A DNA stretch of 64,000 nt, from contig NZ_BAUV01000009.1 of assembly GCF_000513135.1 (NCBI RefSeq), positions 62,001 to 126,000 on the forward strand, read 5' to 3'. A program made the translations under genes and the position numbers. The stretch comes from Halalkalibacter akibai JCM 9157 (lineage in GTDB: Bacteria; Bacillota; Bacilli; Bacillales; Bacillaceae_D). Below are positions 17,794 to 26,264 of this stretch, in pieces; positions within the stretch are counted from its first letter, which is position 1, and each line of letters starts with the position of its first letter. The notes beneath the pieces are model-generated. The model saw only the letters and a program-made list of their open reading frames with translations. It had not been told where the DNA came from and made no database searches.

Positions 17794-19041
17794 ATGGGAA
17801 CTGTTTATATTGAGGATATTATTATTGCTAATCAACGTTTAAAAGACGTGGTCACTCATACACCTTTACAGTTAAACCAAGTGTTATCTGAAAGGTATGA
17901 CTGTAATGTATATTTAAAACGAGAAGATCTACAGGTTGTACGTTCATTTAAAATTCGGGGGGCATTCCACCAAATTTCAAGTTTATCAAAAGATGACTTA
18001 AACAACGGGATTGTTTGTGCGAGTGCAGGAAACCATGCACAAGGTGTTGCGTATTCTTGTAGAACTCTTCAAATTCACGGGAAAATCTTTATGCCTTCTA
18101 CGACTCCAAGGCAAAAGGTTGATCAAGTTAAATTCTTTGGAAAAGAATTTGTGGAAGTTGTGTTATCTGGGGATACATTTGATGACTCATTTAACGAAGC
18201 GATGAGCTACTCAAATGAGCACGAAATGGCTTTCATACATCCTTTTGACCAGGAAAAAATTGTCGCTGGACAAGGAACTGTTGGTATGGAGATTATGAAT
18301 GACATTGAAGAAAATATTGACTATTTGTTTGCATCAATTGGTGGGGGCGGATTAATAAGTGGGTCAGGCACTTATATTAAAAGTATTAGTCCTCATACGA
18401 AAATTGTTGGTTGTGAGCCTGCTGGAGCACCAGCAATGAAAGAATCTTTAAAACAAGGAAAAGTGATTGAACTAGATAAAATCGACAAATTTGTTGATGG
18501 AGCTGCTGTAAAAAAACCAGGAGAAATTCCTTTTGAGATTTGTCAAAATATTTTAGAAGATATCATTTTAGTACCAGAGGGTAAAATTTGTACAACCATT
18601 CTTGAATTATATAATCAAAATGCAATAGTTGCAGAGCCAGCTGGGGCGATGCCAATTTCAGCATTAGATTTTTATAAAGATGAAATAAAAGGGAAGAATG
18701 TTGTATGTATCGTTAGTGGAGGTAATAATGATATTGGCCGGATGCAAGAAATGAGAGAACGATCGTTGATTTATGAGGGATTACAATATTACTTTATTAT
18801 CCAATTCCCACAAAGAGCAGGTGCTCTTAGAGAATTCATTCAAGAGGTTGTTGGACCAGATGATGATATAACTCGTTTTGAATACACGAAAAAGAATAAT
18901 AAATCCAATGGACCTGTGTTGCTTGGAATCGAGCTCAAGAGTAGAGACGATTATCCTGGTTTAGTTAGTCGTCTAGACAAAAAAGGATTTGATTATCAAG
19001 AGATCAATAAAGATGAGAGTCTATTTCATCTACTTATTTAA
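17794..19041 (+). CDS. ilvA: Threonine dehydratase (biosynthetic), IlvA
   Basis: A PLP-dependent enzyme that deaminates threonine to 2-oxobutanoate, the first step of isoleucine synthesis. The PLP lysine is in 'RSFKIRGAF' (about residue 53), the substrate loop is 'CASAGNHAQGVAY', and the phosphate-binding glycine loop is 'ASIGGGGLISG'. The C-terminal 75 residues ('YFIIQFPQRAGALREFI') form an ACT-like regulatory domain, consistent with the single-domain Bacillus type of 415-422 residues. The gene stands alone here, away from other ilv genes. The start ATG follows GAAAGG. Confidence 0.92.
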   Translation: MGTVYIEDIIIANQRLKDVVTHTPLQLNQVLSERYDCNVYLKREDLQVVRSFKIRGAFHQISSLSKDDLNNGIVCASAGNHAQGVAYSCRTLQIHGKIFMPSTTPRQKVDQVKFFGKEFVEVVLSGDTFDDSFNEAMSYSNEHEMAFIHPFDQEKIVAGQGTVGMEIMNDIEENIDYLFASIGGGGLISGSGTYIKSISPHTKIVGCEPAGAPAMKESLKQGKVIELDKIDKFVDGAAVKKPGEIPFEICQNILEDIILVPEGKICTTILELYNQNAIVAEPAGAMPISALDFYKDEIKGKNVVCIVSGGNNDIGRMQEMRERSLIYEGLQYYFIIQFPQRAGALREFIQEVVGPDDDITRFEYTKKNNKSNGPVLLGIELKSRDDYPGLVSRLDKKGFDYQEINKDESLFHLLI

Positions 19042-19073
19042 AACGGATGTTTCTATGAAGGAGGAGTTCCTAA

Positions 19074-19979
19074 GTGAATATAGATAAAGGGATTTTGCTT
19101 GAGAGTGGAACGAACGAACTAGAAGTCATTGTTTTTCAAGTTGGGACAGGAACATTTGGCATTAATGTTATGAAGGTAAGAGAAATCATCCAAGCTCAGC
19201 CTGTAACAGCTCTACCTAATTCACATCCTCATATTGAAGGGATTGTGCGCTTGAGAGATGAAGTTCTAACTGTCGTGAATTTAATGAAAGTACTTGGGTT
19301 CCAGCCATCAGAGCAGCCAGAAAACGATAAGTTTATCGTATCTGAATTAAATCAAATAAAAGTTGCTTTTAGAGTTCAAAATGTATCTAGAATCCACAGA
19401 ATTTCGTGGGAGCAAATTGAAAAGCCAAATGAGCTTTCACAAGGTTTAGAAAGTTTATCGACTGGTATTGTGAAAATGGACAATCAAATGATATTATTAC
19501 TTGATTTTGAGAAGGTTGTAGTCGATATAAATCCTGACAAAGGAATTAATGTTAACCAAGTAAAATCTTTAGGGAAAAGAGAACGAAGCCATAAAAAAAT
19601 AGTTGCTGTAGAAGATTCAACAATGCTTCGAAAATTATTGCACGAAACACTTTCAGAAGCAGGGTATGATCAAGTTACTTTCTTTGACAACGGAAAATCA
19701 GCTTGGGAATACTTAACCTTTACTAAAAATGAACAGACTGACGTAAAAGAGGAAATTCAGCTTATTATTACTGATGTTGAAATGCCGCAAATGGACGGAC
19801 ATCATTTAACGAAGAGAATTAAAGAAGACGAACAATTAGCAGATATTCCAGTTGTCATTTTTTCTTCATTAATCTCAGAAGATGTTTACCATAAAGGTAA
19901 AGGTGTTGGAGCGGATGGACAAATAAGTAAGCCTGAGATAGTAAAGCTCATTCAATTGATTGATCAGTTAATTTTATAA
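19074..19979 (+). CDS. cheV: Chemotaxis coupling protein CheV
   Basis: A 301-residue protein that links receptors to CheA and helps adaptation. The N-terminal CheW-like domain is seen in 'VFQVGTGTFGINVMKVREII' and 'GIVRLRDEVLTVVNL'. The C-terminal receiver domain has the acidic pair in 'VAVEDSTMLRKLL', the phosphorylated aspartate in 'ITDVEMPQMDGH' and the conserved lysine in 'ISKPE'. GTG 19074 follows GGAGGAG with 7-base spacing. It lies outside any flagellar operon, as in B. subtilis. Confidence 0.93.
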   Translation: MNIDKGILLESGTNELEVIVFQVGTGTFGINVMKVREIIQAQPVTALPNSHPHIEGIVRLRDEVLTVVNLMKVLGFQPSEQPENDKFIVSELNQIKVAFRVQNVSRIHRISWEQIEKPNELSQGLESLSTGIVKMDNQMILLLDFEKVVVDINPDKGINVNQVKSLGKRERSHKKIVAVEDSTMLRKLLHETLSEAGYDQVTFFDNGKSAWEYLTFTKNEQTDVKEEIQLIITDVEMPQMDGHHLTKRIKEDEQLADIPVVIFSSLISEDVYHKGKGVGADGQISKPEIVKLIQLIDQLIL

Positions 19980-20030
19980 AGGAAAAAAGAATTTTGTGTT
20001 GTTATAGACACTTAATTCTTTTTTTGTTTT
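19979..20030 (+). terminator. Terminator after cheV
   Basis: AAAAAAGAATT pairs with AATTCTTTTTTT, with an inner GTGT/ACAC pair in the long loop. Confidence 0.65.
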
Positions 20031-20160
20031 GTAAACAGAAAGCCTTATGATTAAAATTTGTTGTATAAAAAGCTGTATATTTTTTGCGAGGAAATATAAC
20101 AAACGCCATAAAATTCTACTTTTCTGATAATTCAGATGAATAAAAATTCACTTATATGCA

Positions 20161-20189
20161 TTGACGTATTCTTTATTTTCGCGTATCGT
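20161..20189 (+). promoter_or_regulatory. Probable promoter of the YitT-type gene
   Basis: TTGACG (20161-20166), a 17-base spacer and TATCGT (20184-20189), 35 bases before the next start codon. The -35 is good and the -10 is moderate. Confidence 0.5.
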
Positions 20190-20224
20190 TTAAAGAGTAA
20201 TAGTCTAATAGGAGGTGTAGAAAA

Positions 20225-20860
20225 ATGGGTGAACGTTTAAAAATGGTTTCGTTGGTTTTACTAGGTCTGGTCTTAACTTCGCTTGGATTGAAATTCCTTT
20301 CAATTCATGAGTTAACGTTTGGAGGAACAGCAGGACTTGCGACAGTTTTAACTTTTATGAGTTCATGGTCGTGGGGTGTGCTGTTTTTCTTAGTCAATCT
20401 TCCTTTTTTCTGGATGTCCTTACAAAAGCTCGGAAAGTGGTTTACGATTTCTAGTTTTATGTCGATTATTGGTATTTCTTTAATTCGTGATGGCTTAGAT
20501 GTTTTGCCTTTTTTCTCCGTACCAATTTGGCTTGCAACTGTTCTAGCCGGGTTATGTATCGGATTTGGGGTTACCCTTGTTTTAAACAATGGGTCATCTT
20601 TAGGTGGAATTCATATCCTTGCTTTATATCTTGATCAAAAGTGGAAATTAAACAGAGGGGTTACCATTTTTGTTTGTGATCTTTCTATTATCATTTTTGC
20701 AGCCTTTCTAGTTGGATGGGGGAATGCTTTGTTGTCTGTTTTTACAATCTTTGTAGCGAGTACCATTATTGGTAGATATAAGAAATCTCCGATTAAAGTA
20801 ACGGAACAGGAACAAGAAGAGTTTAGTGAAGCGCGCTCTCGTTCAATAAAGGAAGCTTAA
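20225..20860 (+). CDS. YitT-family membrane protein (DUF161-like)
   Basis: A 211-residue integral membrane protein with about five helices. The order of a first helix, 'LTFGGTAGLATVL', a second long hydrophobic segment, and 'GFGVTLVLNNGSSLGGIHILALYL' matches the YitT/UPF0750 family, where the two glycine-rich GG(T/S)xG motifs are repeated halves. The usual C-terminal DUF2179 soluble domain is missing; only a charged tail of about 30 residues is present. Transport substrate is unknown. GGAGG precedes the start. Confidence 0.8.
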   Translation: MGERLKMVSLVLLGLVLTSLGLKFLSIHELTFGGTAGLATVLTFMSSWSWGVLFFLVNLPFFWMSLQKLGKWFTISSFMSIIGISLIRDGLDVLPFFSVPIWLATVLAGLCIGFGVTLVLNNGSSLGGIHILALYLDQKWKLNRGVTIFVCDLSIIIFAAFLVGWGNALLSVFTIFVASTIIGRYKKSPIKVTEQEQEEFSEARSRSIKEA

Positions 20861-20866
20861 TAAATA

Positions 20867-20908
20867 AAAGAGGAAGGTACCATATTATAATGGCACCTTC
20901 CTCTTTTT
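20867..20908. terminator. Bidirectional terminator
   Basis: AAGAGGAAGGTACCAT pairs with ATGGCACCTTCCTCTT with one bulge, flanked by A-run and T-run, between convergent genes. Confidence 0.9.
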
Positions 20909-20909
20909 G

Positions 20910-21995
20910 TTAGAAACGTTTCGCACCTATGTAACGCTGTGACCAATAGGCTTGATCTAATGAGGCGGTTGTAACGCCTGTTGATGAGCCAGCATGGATA
21001 AATGTTCTGTTACCTAAATAAATTCCTGCATGAGATGGACCGCTTTTGTAAGTGGTGAAGAAAACGATATCTCCTGGTTTTAACTGAGAAACATTTTGTC
21101 CTTTTTGGTAGAGGTCCTGCGTAGTGCGAGGAGTACTTTTACCGTGTTGTTTAAAGACATATTGAATAAAACCACTACAATCAAAACCAACGGGTGATGT
21201 ACCACCCAAAATATAAGGAGTTCCCTTAAGTGATGAGGCTGTTTCTGTAATAGCTAATTTTGTCTTTGGAGCGGTTTCTTTCGTTTCTTGTACAGATGTA
21301 ATATTAGTTGCTTTTTGTTCTGGCGCTGTTACAATTTTCTCTTTGTTGGTTAAAGCTGCTTTCGTTTCTGGTCCGACAACCCCGTCCGCTTGTAATCCGT
21401 GAGTTTGTTGAAAAAGGATAACGGCTGCTCTTGTCTGTGCTCCATAAATTCCGTCTATCCCTTCATAATAATTAAATTCAGCTAATAACTGTTGTATTTT
21501 TTTGACTCGTTCACCACGATCTCCTTGACTAAGTATTTGCTTTGATTCTCCTTTAATTGAAGAAGATGTATGGGTGTTTGTTAGGGCTTTCTCGGGATCA
21601 TTACCTTTTGCTTTAATTGTAATCCCTTCATTATGATCCGTTAGATTTATTTGAACATCACTGGCGTGTAAAAGGTGGCCAATCGTTTGGGGACCAGCAA
21701 TTCCATCAACAATTAGGTCATGCTTTTTTTGATATGTAACTACGGCTTGTTTAGTAAGGACACCATAAATTCCATCTTGTCTTCCTTTATAGTAGTCAAA
21801 AGCTCTTAAGTAACCTTGAATTTCTGAAACCTGTGAACCTTTTGAACCGAATTGAAGTATTTGATTAACTTGAAGTGTTTTGTCTCCGTAAACAGGTTTT
21901 GTAGATGCTTCAACTTTAGTATCGGCAAGTGACATCGATAAGGCGGTTCCAAACATCGCCGATAAAATAAGGGTACTTGTTGTTTTTGATTTCAC
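20910..21995 (-). CDS. Secreted NlpC/P60 peptidoglycan endopeptidase with two PG-binding domains
   Basis: A 361-residue exported wall hydrolase. A signal peptide (about residues 1-30, ending near VEA) is followed by two PG_binding_1 domains ('GSKGSQVSEIQGYLRAFDYY...DGIYGVLTKQAV' and 'GDRGERVKKIQQLLAEFNYY...DGIYGAQTRAAV') and a C-terminal NlpC/P60 domain. The catalytic Cys is in 'GFDCSGFIQYVF' and the histidines are in 'SHAGIYLG' and 'FIHAGSS'. Such enzymes cut the D-Glu-meso-Dap bond. The domain layout resembles secreted LytE/CwlS-like or YkfC-type enzymes but with PG-binding instead of LysM domains. The gene is monocistronic. Confidence 0.9.
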   Translation of the reverse strand: MKSKTTSTLILSAMFGTALSMSLADTKVEASTKPVYGDKTLQVNQILQFGSKGSQVSEIQGYLRAFDYYKGRQDGIYGVLTKQAVVTYQKKHDLIVDGIAGPQTIGHLLHASDVQINLTDHNEGITIKAKGNDPEKALTNTHTSSSIKGESKQILSQGDRGERVKKIQQLLAEFNYYEGIDGIYGAQTRAAVILFQQTHGLQADGVVGPETKAALTNKEKIVTAPEQKATNITSVQETKETAPKTKLAITETASSLKGTPYILGGTSPVGFDCSGFIQYVFKQHGKSTPRTTQDLYQKGQNVSQLKPGDIVFFTTYKSGPSHAGIYLGNRTFIHAGSSTGVTTASLDQAYWSQRYIGAKRF

Positions 21996-22142
21996 GATGA
22001 TTCCCTCCTGTTGTAAAAGTTGATTGCTAATATATCACTCATTTTATGTGGAAACTACTTCGCTAGAACTGGCTATTTCTTTTTGAAAGTTATTTAGACA
22101 TGTTATACTTATCAAAGGAAAAATGAGTTAGGAGTGATTGTA

Positions 22143-22667
22143 ATGCGTCTTCATAATAAAAAGGTTATCGCCATTGTCGATGAAGAATTTGAGGATTTAG
22201 AACTATGGTATCCGATTATGCGTTTGCAAGAAGAGGGTGCTCGAGTTGATTTAGTTGGAGCTGAAAAAAACAAGAAATACAAAGGAAAGTATGGGGTCCC
22301 TGCCACTTCTGATTTCGCTTACTCTGAAATTAATCCAAGCGAATACGATGGACTTTTAGTTCCGGGAGGATGGGCTCCTGATAAACTCCGCCGATATCAA
22401 GAAGTGTTAAACATCGTGAAAGTAATGGATGAAGCTAAGAAGCCAATTGGACAAATATGTCATGCTGGTTGGGTATTGATATCTGCAAAGATTTTAAATG
22501 GGAAAACCGTAACAAGTACACCTGGAATTCGCGATGATATGGAAAACGCAGGAGCTACGTGGATTGATGAAGCTGTTGTAGTCGATGGCCATATTATTTC
22601 AAGCAGAAGACCTCCAGATCTTCCACCATATGCAAAGGCTTTTGCCGATGCCTTAGCTAATAGGTAG
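22143..22667 (+). CDS. DJ-1/PfpI-family protein
   Basis: A 174-residue cytosolic protein of the class I glutamine-amidotransferase-like PfpI group. The nucleophile elbow is 'IGQICHAGWVL' (Cys about residue 101 followed by His) and the acidic partner sits in 'VDEEFEDLELWYPIMRL'. The end 'SSRRPPDLPPYAKAF' is typical of YfkM/YraA-type stress proteins, which may act in protein or nucleotide deglycation. The ATG at 22143 follows TTAGGAG. rnz follows after 7 bases. Confidence 0.88.
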   Translation: MRLHNKKVIAIVDEEFEDLELWYPIMRLQEEGARVDLVGAEKNKKYKGKYGVPATSDFAYSEINPSEYDGLLVPGGWAPDKLRRYQEVLNIVKVMDEAKKPIGQICHAGWVLISAKILNGKTVTSTPGIRDDMENAGATWIDEAVVVDGHIISSRRPPDLPPYAKAFADALANR

Positions 22668-22674
22668 GTGGAGT

Positions 22675-23598
22675 ATGGAATTTCATTTTTTAGGTACAGG
22701 GTCTGGAGTGCCTTCAACAGCTCGAAATGTAAGTAGTCTTGCAGTACGCTTTTTGCAAAAAAAAAGCACACAATGGTTGTTTGATTGTGGTGAGGCAACG
22801 CAACATCAAATTCTTAAAAGTCCAATTACATTATCGAAAATTGATAAGATTTTCATCAGCCATTTGCATGGGGATCATTTGTTTGGATTGCCCGGGTTAT
22901 TATGTTCTCGTTCGGCTCAAGGAGCAGTTACTCCGTTAATCATTTATGGACCTATTGGAACTGAACAGTTTGTTGAAACGGCTTTAAAAGTATCCAAATC
23001 ATATTTGAGTTATGATCTATCTTTTATTGGTGTGGAAGAAGGGATCGTTTATCAAGATGACTCCTTTCTCATTGAAGCGATAGAATTAGATCATGTGATG
23101 CCAAGTTTTGCTTTTAAGATAACAGAAGCTGATAAACCAGGTTCACTAAAGGTTGAAGAATTAGTTAAATTAGGAATTAAACCAGGTCCAATTTTTCAAA
23201 AGTTGAAAAATGGAGATGAAGTGCTACTAGAAGATGGACGTAAAATCAATGGCCAACAGTATATTACTGATAAGAAAAAAGGCCGAAAAATCGTAATTGC
23301 AGGTGATACTCGACCACTTCAAAAAATGAAAGATTTTGCTAAAGAAGTTGATTTATTAATTCATGAAGGAACTTTCCTAGCAGAAAAAAAAGAGCATGCT
23401 AATCAATTTGGTCATTCCACGATTGCAGATGTAGCGGTATTAGCTAAAGAAGCCAATGTGAAAAAGTTAATCATAAACCATATAAGCTCTCGGTATGCTG
23501 GAGATGAAGAGTTGTTAGAAGAAGAGGCAAAAACAATTTTTAACGATTCGCTTATTGCTTTTGATTTTATGGTTTATAAGTTAATGAATAACGCTTGA
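22675..23598 (+). CDS. rnz: Ribonuclease Z
   Basis: A 307-residue metallo-beta-lactamase-fold endoribonuclease that trims 3' trailers from tRNA precursors lacking an encoded CCA. Metal ligands are in 'FISHLHGDHLFGLPG' (H63, H65, D67, H68), further ligands in 'VIAGDTRP' and 'INHISSRY', and the exosite/flexible-arm region 'GIKPGPIFQKLKNG' is present. Length equals B. subtilis RNase Z. Its start lies 7 bases after the PfpI stop, with GGTGG as ribosome site. Confidence 0.95.
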   Translation: MEFHFLGTGSGVPSTARNVSSLAVRFLQKKSTQWLFDCGEATQHQILKSPITLSKIDKIFISHLHGDHLFGLPGLLCSRSAQGAVTPLIIYGPIGTEQFVETALKVSKSYLSYDLSFIGVEEGIVYQDDSFLIEAIELDHVMPSFAFKITEADKPGSLKVEELVKLGIKPGPIFQKLKNGDEVLLEDGRKINGQQYITDKKKGRKIVIAGDTRPLQKMKDFAKEVDLLIHEGTFLAEKKEHANQFGHSTIADVAVLAKEANVKKLIINHISSRYAGDEELLEEEAKTIFNDSLIAFDFMVYKLMNNA

Positions 23599-23650
23599 TT
23601 AAGATGCGCAAAGTAAGATCAGGAATTCAACAATTGTAGGAGGAATGATC

Positions 23651-23911
23651 ATGGCAGAGCGCACTCAAGTGGCACAGTTTCTTGAAGAGGTAGAGATGAC
23701 ATTACTAGGAGCTCAGAAAGTCTTTGACGATTCTCAAAGAGTGGAGGCAGGAGATCCTGAGGAATATACTCATATGCAAATGCAATTACAAGAAATGGAT
23801 CAAGAATTAGAAACTCTTTTACGGGCTGCTGCACCAGAACAACGTGATGAGTTGTACCGGGCTCAACTTCAAGTTCGTCAAATGCAAAATCATTATATTA
23901 TTAAACGTTAA
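23651..23911 (+). CDS. ytzC: YtzC-family small protein (DUF2524)
   Basis: An 86-residue acidic, mostly helical protein. The pattern 'EEYTHMQMQLQEMDQELETLL' and the end 'EQRDELYRAQLQVRQMQNHYI' match the DUF2524 family (B. subtilis YtzC ends in a very similar QREQLYR...LQ pattern). Start ATG 23651 is preceded by AGGAGGA. Role unknown. Confidence 0.7.
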   Translation: MAERTQVAQFLEEVEMTLLGAQKVFDDSQRVEAGDPEEYTHMQMQLQEMDQELETLLRAAAPEQRDELYRAQLQVRQMQNHYIIKR

Positions 23912-23927
23912 TTAAATAACTGTTTCT

Positions 23928-23970
23928 GGATGACTAAAGTTGGTTGTTAATCTTTAGTCATCCCTTTTTT
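23928..23970 (+). terminator. Terminator after ytzC
   Basis: GGATGACTAAAG pairs perfectly with CTTTAGTCATCC, then CTTTTTT. Confidence 0.9.
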
Positions 23971-24066
23971 AGTTGTTTCGGATACTTTATTGTTGAATAA
24001 GTGGGAAATTAAAGCAAATCATTTCAGTTTCTGTTAAAATAGAAGTGATGAAATGAGGGAAGAAAT

Positions 24067-24407
24067 ATGGAGGCTATCACCAGTAAAAGCTTGATCAAAA
24101 ATTAGTAAGTCGTGATCGGCTAGTTATTGTGTTTGTCTACACACCACTTTGTGGAACATGTAAACTAGCAGAGAAGATGCTGAAAGTTGTTCAAGCTAGC
24201 TTTGATTCATTGCCTATATACTCTTTAAATATTAATCATTCACCAGAGTTTGCACAAAAATGGAAAATAAAAAGTGTACCGTGCTTACTTGTGTTCCAAA
24301 AAGGGTTAGGTGTTGAATGTCTTTATGCATTTCAATCAATTGCAAATGTTCATGAAAAACTAAAGCCTTATGCAGTTGCATGGTCTTTACAAGAAAATGG
24401 AAAGTGA
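24067..24407 (+). pseudogene. YusE-like thioredoxin-family protein, one-base frame break near 24090
   Basis: A small thioredoxin-fold protein with the redox motif in 'VFVYTPLCGTCKLAEKML' (CGTC) and the cis-proline loop 'IKSVPCLLVF'. Translation should begin at ATG 24067, which has a GAGGGA ribosome site, but that frame stops after 12 codons. The remaining frame carries '(L)DQKLVSRDRLVIVFVYTP' without a start. One base added near 24090 gives a continuous 113-residue protein, the size of B. subtilis YusE. It probably acts as a thiol-disulfide exchange protein with neighbouring BrxA and the redoxin. Confidence 0.75.
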
Positions 24408-24425
24408 GAAAGGGGAAAAACGAAG

Positions 24426-24863
24426 ATGTCAATGGCTTATGAAGAATATATGCGCCAAGTTGTTTTACCAATGAGAGCAGAATTAACTGGAAATGGTTTT
24501 AAAGAATTAACCACGGTGGAAGAAGTCGATCAGTATATGGAACAAGCAGAAGGAACGACTCTTGTCGTTATTAACTCTGTTTGTGGTTGTGCAGCTGGAC
24601 TAGCAAGACCAGCGGCAGTAACTTCATTACAACATGATCAAACACCTGATCATCTTGTAACGGTGTTTGCAGGGCAGGATAAAGAGGCGACTGCGCAAAT
24701 GCGATCGTATTTCTCGGAAATCCCACCATCTTCACCGTCGATGGCGTTATTAAAAGGAAAAGAAGTTGTTCACTTTATTCCAAGAGAACAAATAGAAGGT
24801 CAAGCACCAGAAAATATCATTCGTAATTTAGCCTTAGCTTATAATGAACATTGTAGTAAATAA
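24426..24863 (+). CDS. brxA: Bacilliredoxin BrxA (YphP)
   Basis: A 145-residue UPF0403 protein with a thioredoxin-like fold. It starts MSMAYEEYMRQ, as does B. subtilis YphP, and has the CGC motif in 'VINSVCGCAAGLARPAA' (C53, C55). Bacilliredoxins remove bacillithiol from S-bacillithiolated proteins after oxidative stress. Other family hallmarks are 'VTVFAGQDKEATAQMR' and 'PSSPSMALLKGKEVVHF'. It starts 19 bases after the YusE-like gene, with AAGGGG as ribosome site. Confidence 0.93.
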   Translation: MSMAYEEYMRQVVLPMRAELTGNGFKELTTVEEVDQYMEQAEGTTLVVINSVCGCAAGLARPAAVTSLQHDQTPDHLVTVFAGQDKEATAQMRSYFSEIPPSSPSMALLKGKEVVHFIPREQIEGQAPENIIRNLALAYNEHCSK

Positions 24864-24866
24864 ATG

Positions 24867-24898
24867 AAAAAAGGTGACTCTATTAGAGTCACCTTTTT
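24867..24898 (+). terminator. Terminator after brxA
   Basis: AAAAAGGTGACTCT pairs with AGAGTCACCTTTTT around ATT. Confidence 0.9.
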
Positions 24899-24936
24899 AA
24901 ATGTTAAACACAAAATGCTGCAAAGGGGAGAAGGAA

Positions 24937-25359
24937 ATGAAACAAGCACCCATGTTTAGCTTACCTTCACAACAAGATGGATCGGTTTGGTCTTTGGAGA
25001 AAGCTTCTAGCAAAATTACGATGATCACTTTTTGGACCTCGTGGTGTCCTGATTCGCAAAAAGATTTACTCGCTAAACAAAAATTGTTTGAATCCTTACA
25101 TTCTAATGAGATGGAAATGGTTATGATTCATGTAAGTGGTCGTGACCCTGATGTTAACCTTAGTCAATTCCTTGGAGAAAACCATTTTACATTTCCTGTT
25201 TTATTAGACGAAGGTACAAAGGTTTATGATCGTTATCATTGTATGGGGGTTCCAACAACGGTTCTTGTGAATACAAATAAGGATATTGCTTTTGTATATC
25301 ACGATAAATCGACCATTATGGATATCATGAATGGTGTTGCATCCTTACTTAATGAATAA
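24937..25359 (+). CDS. Redoxin (AhpC/TSA-like) with CPDS active site
   Basis: A 140-residue cytosolic protein of the TlpA/ResA/AhpC-TSA group. It has 'MFSLPSQQDGSVWSL' (N-terminal strand), 'MITFWTSWCPDSQKDL' and the cis-proline 'MGVPTTVLVN'. The usual CxxC is CPDS, so the resolving cysteine is missing, and a one-Cys mechanism or a reductant such as bacillithiol is possible. No membrane anchor is present, unlike ResA. ATG 24937 follows GGGAGAAGG; the terminator just upstream separates it from brxA. Confidence 0.8.
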   Translation: MKQAPMFSLPSQQDGSVWSLEKASSKITMITFWTSWCPDSQKDLLAKQKLFESLHSNEMEMVMIHVSGRDPDVNLSQFLGENHFTFPVLLDEGTKVYDRYHCMGVPTTVLVNTNKDIAFVYHDKSTIMDIMNGVASLLNE

Positions 25360-26082
25360 TTAAGGTCTTACTCCGTAGAAGATAACACGCCCCATCGTTT
25401 CAATATTCGGATAGCCACCTTGTTTATAGATTTCTACGACGTGTTCACGGTTATAAGGGACACGATGGATATGGAGACGGTGTCTACCTTCTTCAATGTC
25501 AGCAATTAAATAGGAGGCAAGGGGATGACCATCAAACGGCATTCCGACGCTTCCTGTGTTTACGACATTTTTTCCATGCATCGATCTTATAAATGGATGA
25601 TGGATATGACCATAAACATAAAGATCAGCTTCATCACGTTGCATAATCGTTTCTTCAATTTTAGCTGTTTCATCAGCTAAAACTACATCAAATAAACTAT
25701 CTGGTGTGGCATGAAAAGCGTGTACAATTGAATCAAGTCCATCTTCAAGTACTAATTCTGTTGGAAGGTTTGCCAAGTAGGCTAAGTCATCTTCATCTAG
25801 ACGTTGAAGTGTCCAGTCTCTTTCTTGATTCATTATTTCAATGGCGTTCGCGGGGACTTCATTTTCTTTTATTCCACGAACGAGCCATTCGTCCGCATTA
25901 CCCTTAATTACTTCTGCGTCTAAGCTTCTAATAATATCTAACACGCGCTTAGGCTCTGGACCGCGGAAGCATAAATCACCCAGAAAACATATTTTATCTA
26001 CTTGGTGAAAGCGTACGTCTCTAAGTACCGCTTCTAACGCGGTAGCGTTTCCATGAATATCAGATAAAAAAGCTATTCTCAT
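25360..26082 (-). CDS. Metallophosphoesterase, YfcE/Ap4A-hydrolase-like
   Basis: A 240-residue calcineurin-like phosphoesterase. Metal-binding motifs are 'FLSDIHGNATALEAVL' (D-x-H), 'CFLGDLCFRGPEP' (GD), 'VIKGNADEWL' (GN), 'YVYGHIHHPF' (GH-x-H) and 'VNTGSVGMPFDG'. This order is typical of the YfcE and bacterial diadenosine-tetraphosphatase-like branch. ATG 26082 is preceded by GGGAGGG. The physiological substrate cannot be inferred from context. Confidence 0.88.
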   Translation of the reverse strand: MRIAFLSDIHGNATALEAVLRDVRFHQVDKICFLGDLCFRGPEPKRVLDIIRSLDAEVIKGNADEWLVRGIKENEVPANAIEIMNQERDWTLQRLDEDDLAYLANLPTELVLEDGLDSIVHAFHATPDSLFDVVLADETAKIEETIMQRDEADLYVYGHIHHPFIRSMHGKNVVNTGSVGMPFDGHPLASYLIADIEEGRHRLHIHRVPYNREHVVEIYKQGGYPNIETMGRVIFYGVRP

Positions 26083-26264
26083 ATGAAAAAACCCTCCCTT
26101 TTTCTTTATTATAACAGACAAGCTATATTTTTCATGTTTCAAACTCATTTTAATCATTCTTTTTTATAACTTTTTAAATAAAACGTGTCGTTGGCGTGTT
26201 TTTTCTTGCTGTGATAAGATCATGTTATACCATCTAGAAGAAAAAATAGGTAGGAGGAATTATC

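Noticed and set aside
17794-19041. Threonine dehydratase considered as EutB of hydroxyectoine degradation
   Set aside because: It has a C-terminal ACT-like regulatory domain, IlvA length, and lies 26 kb from the ectoine locus.
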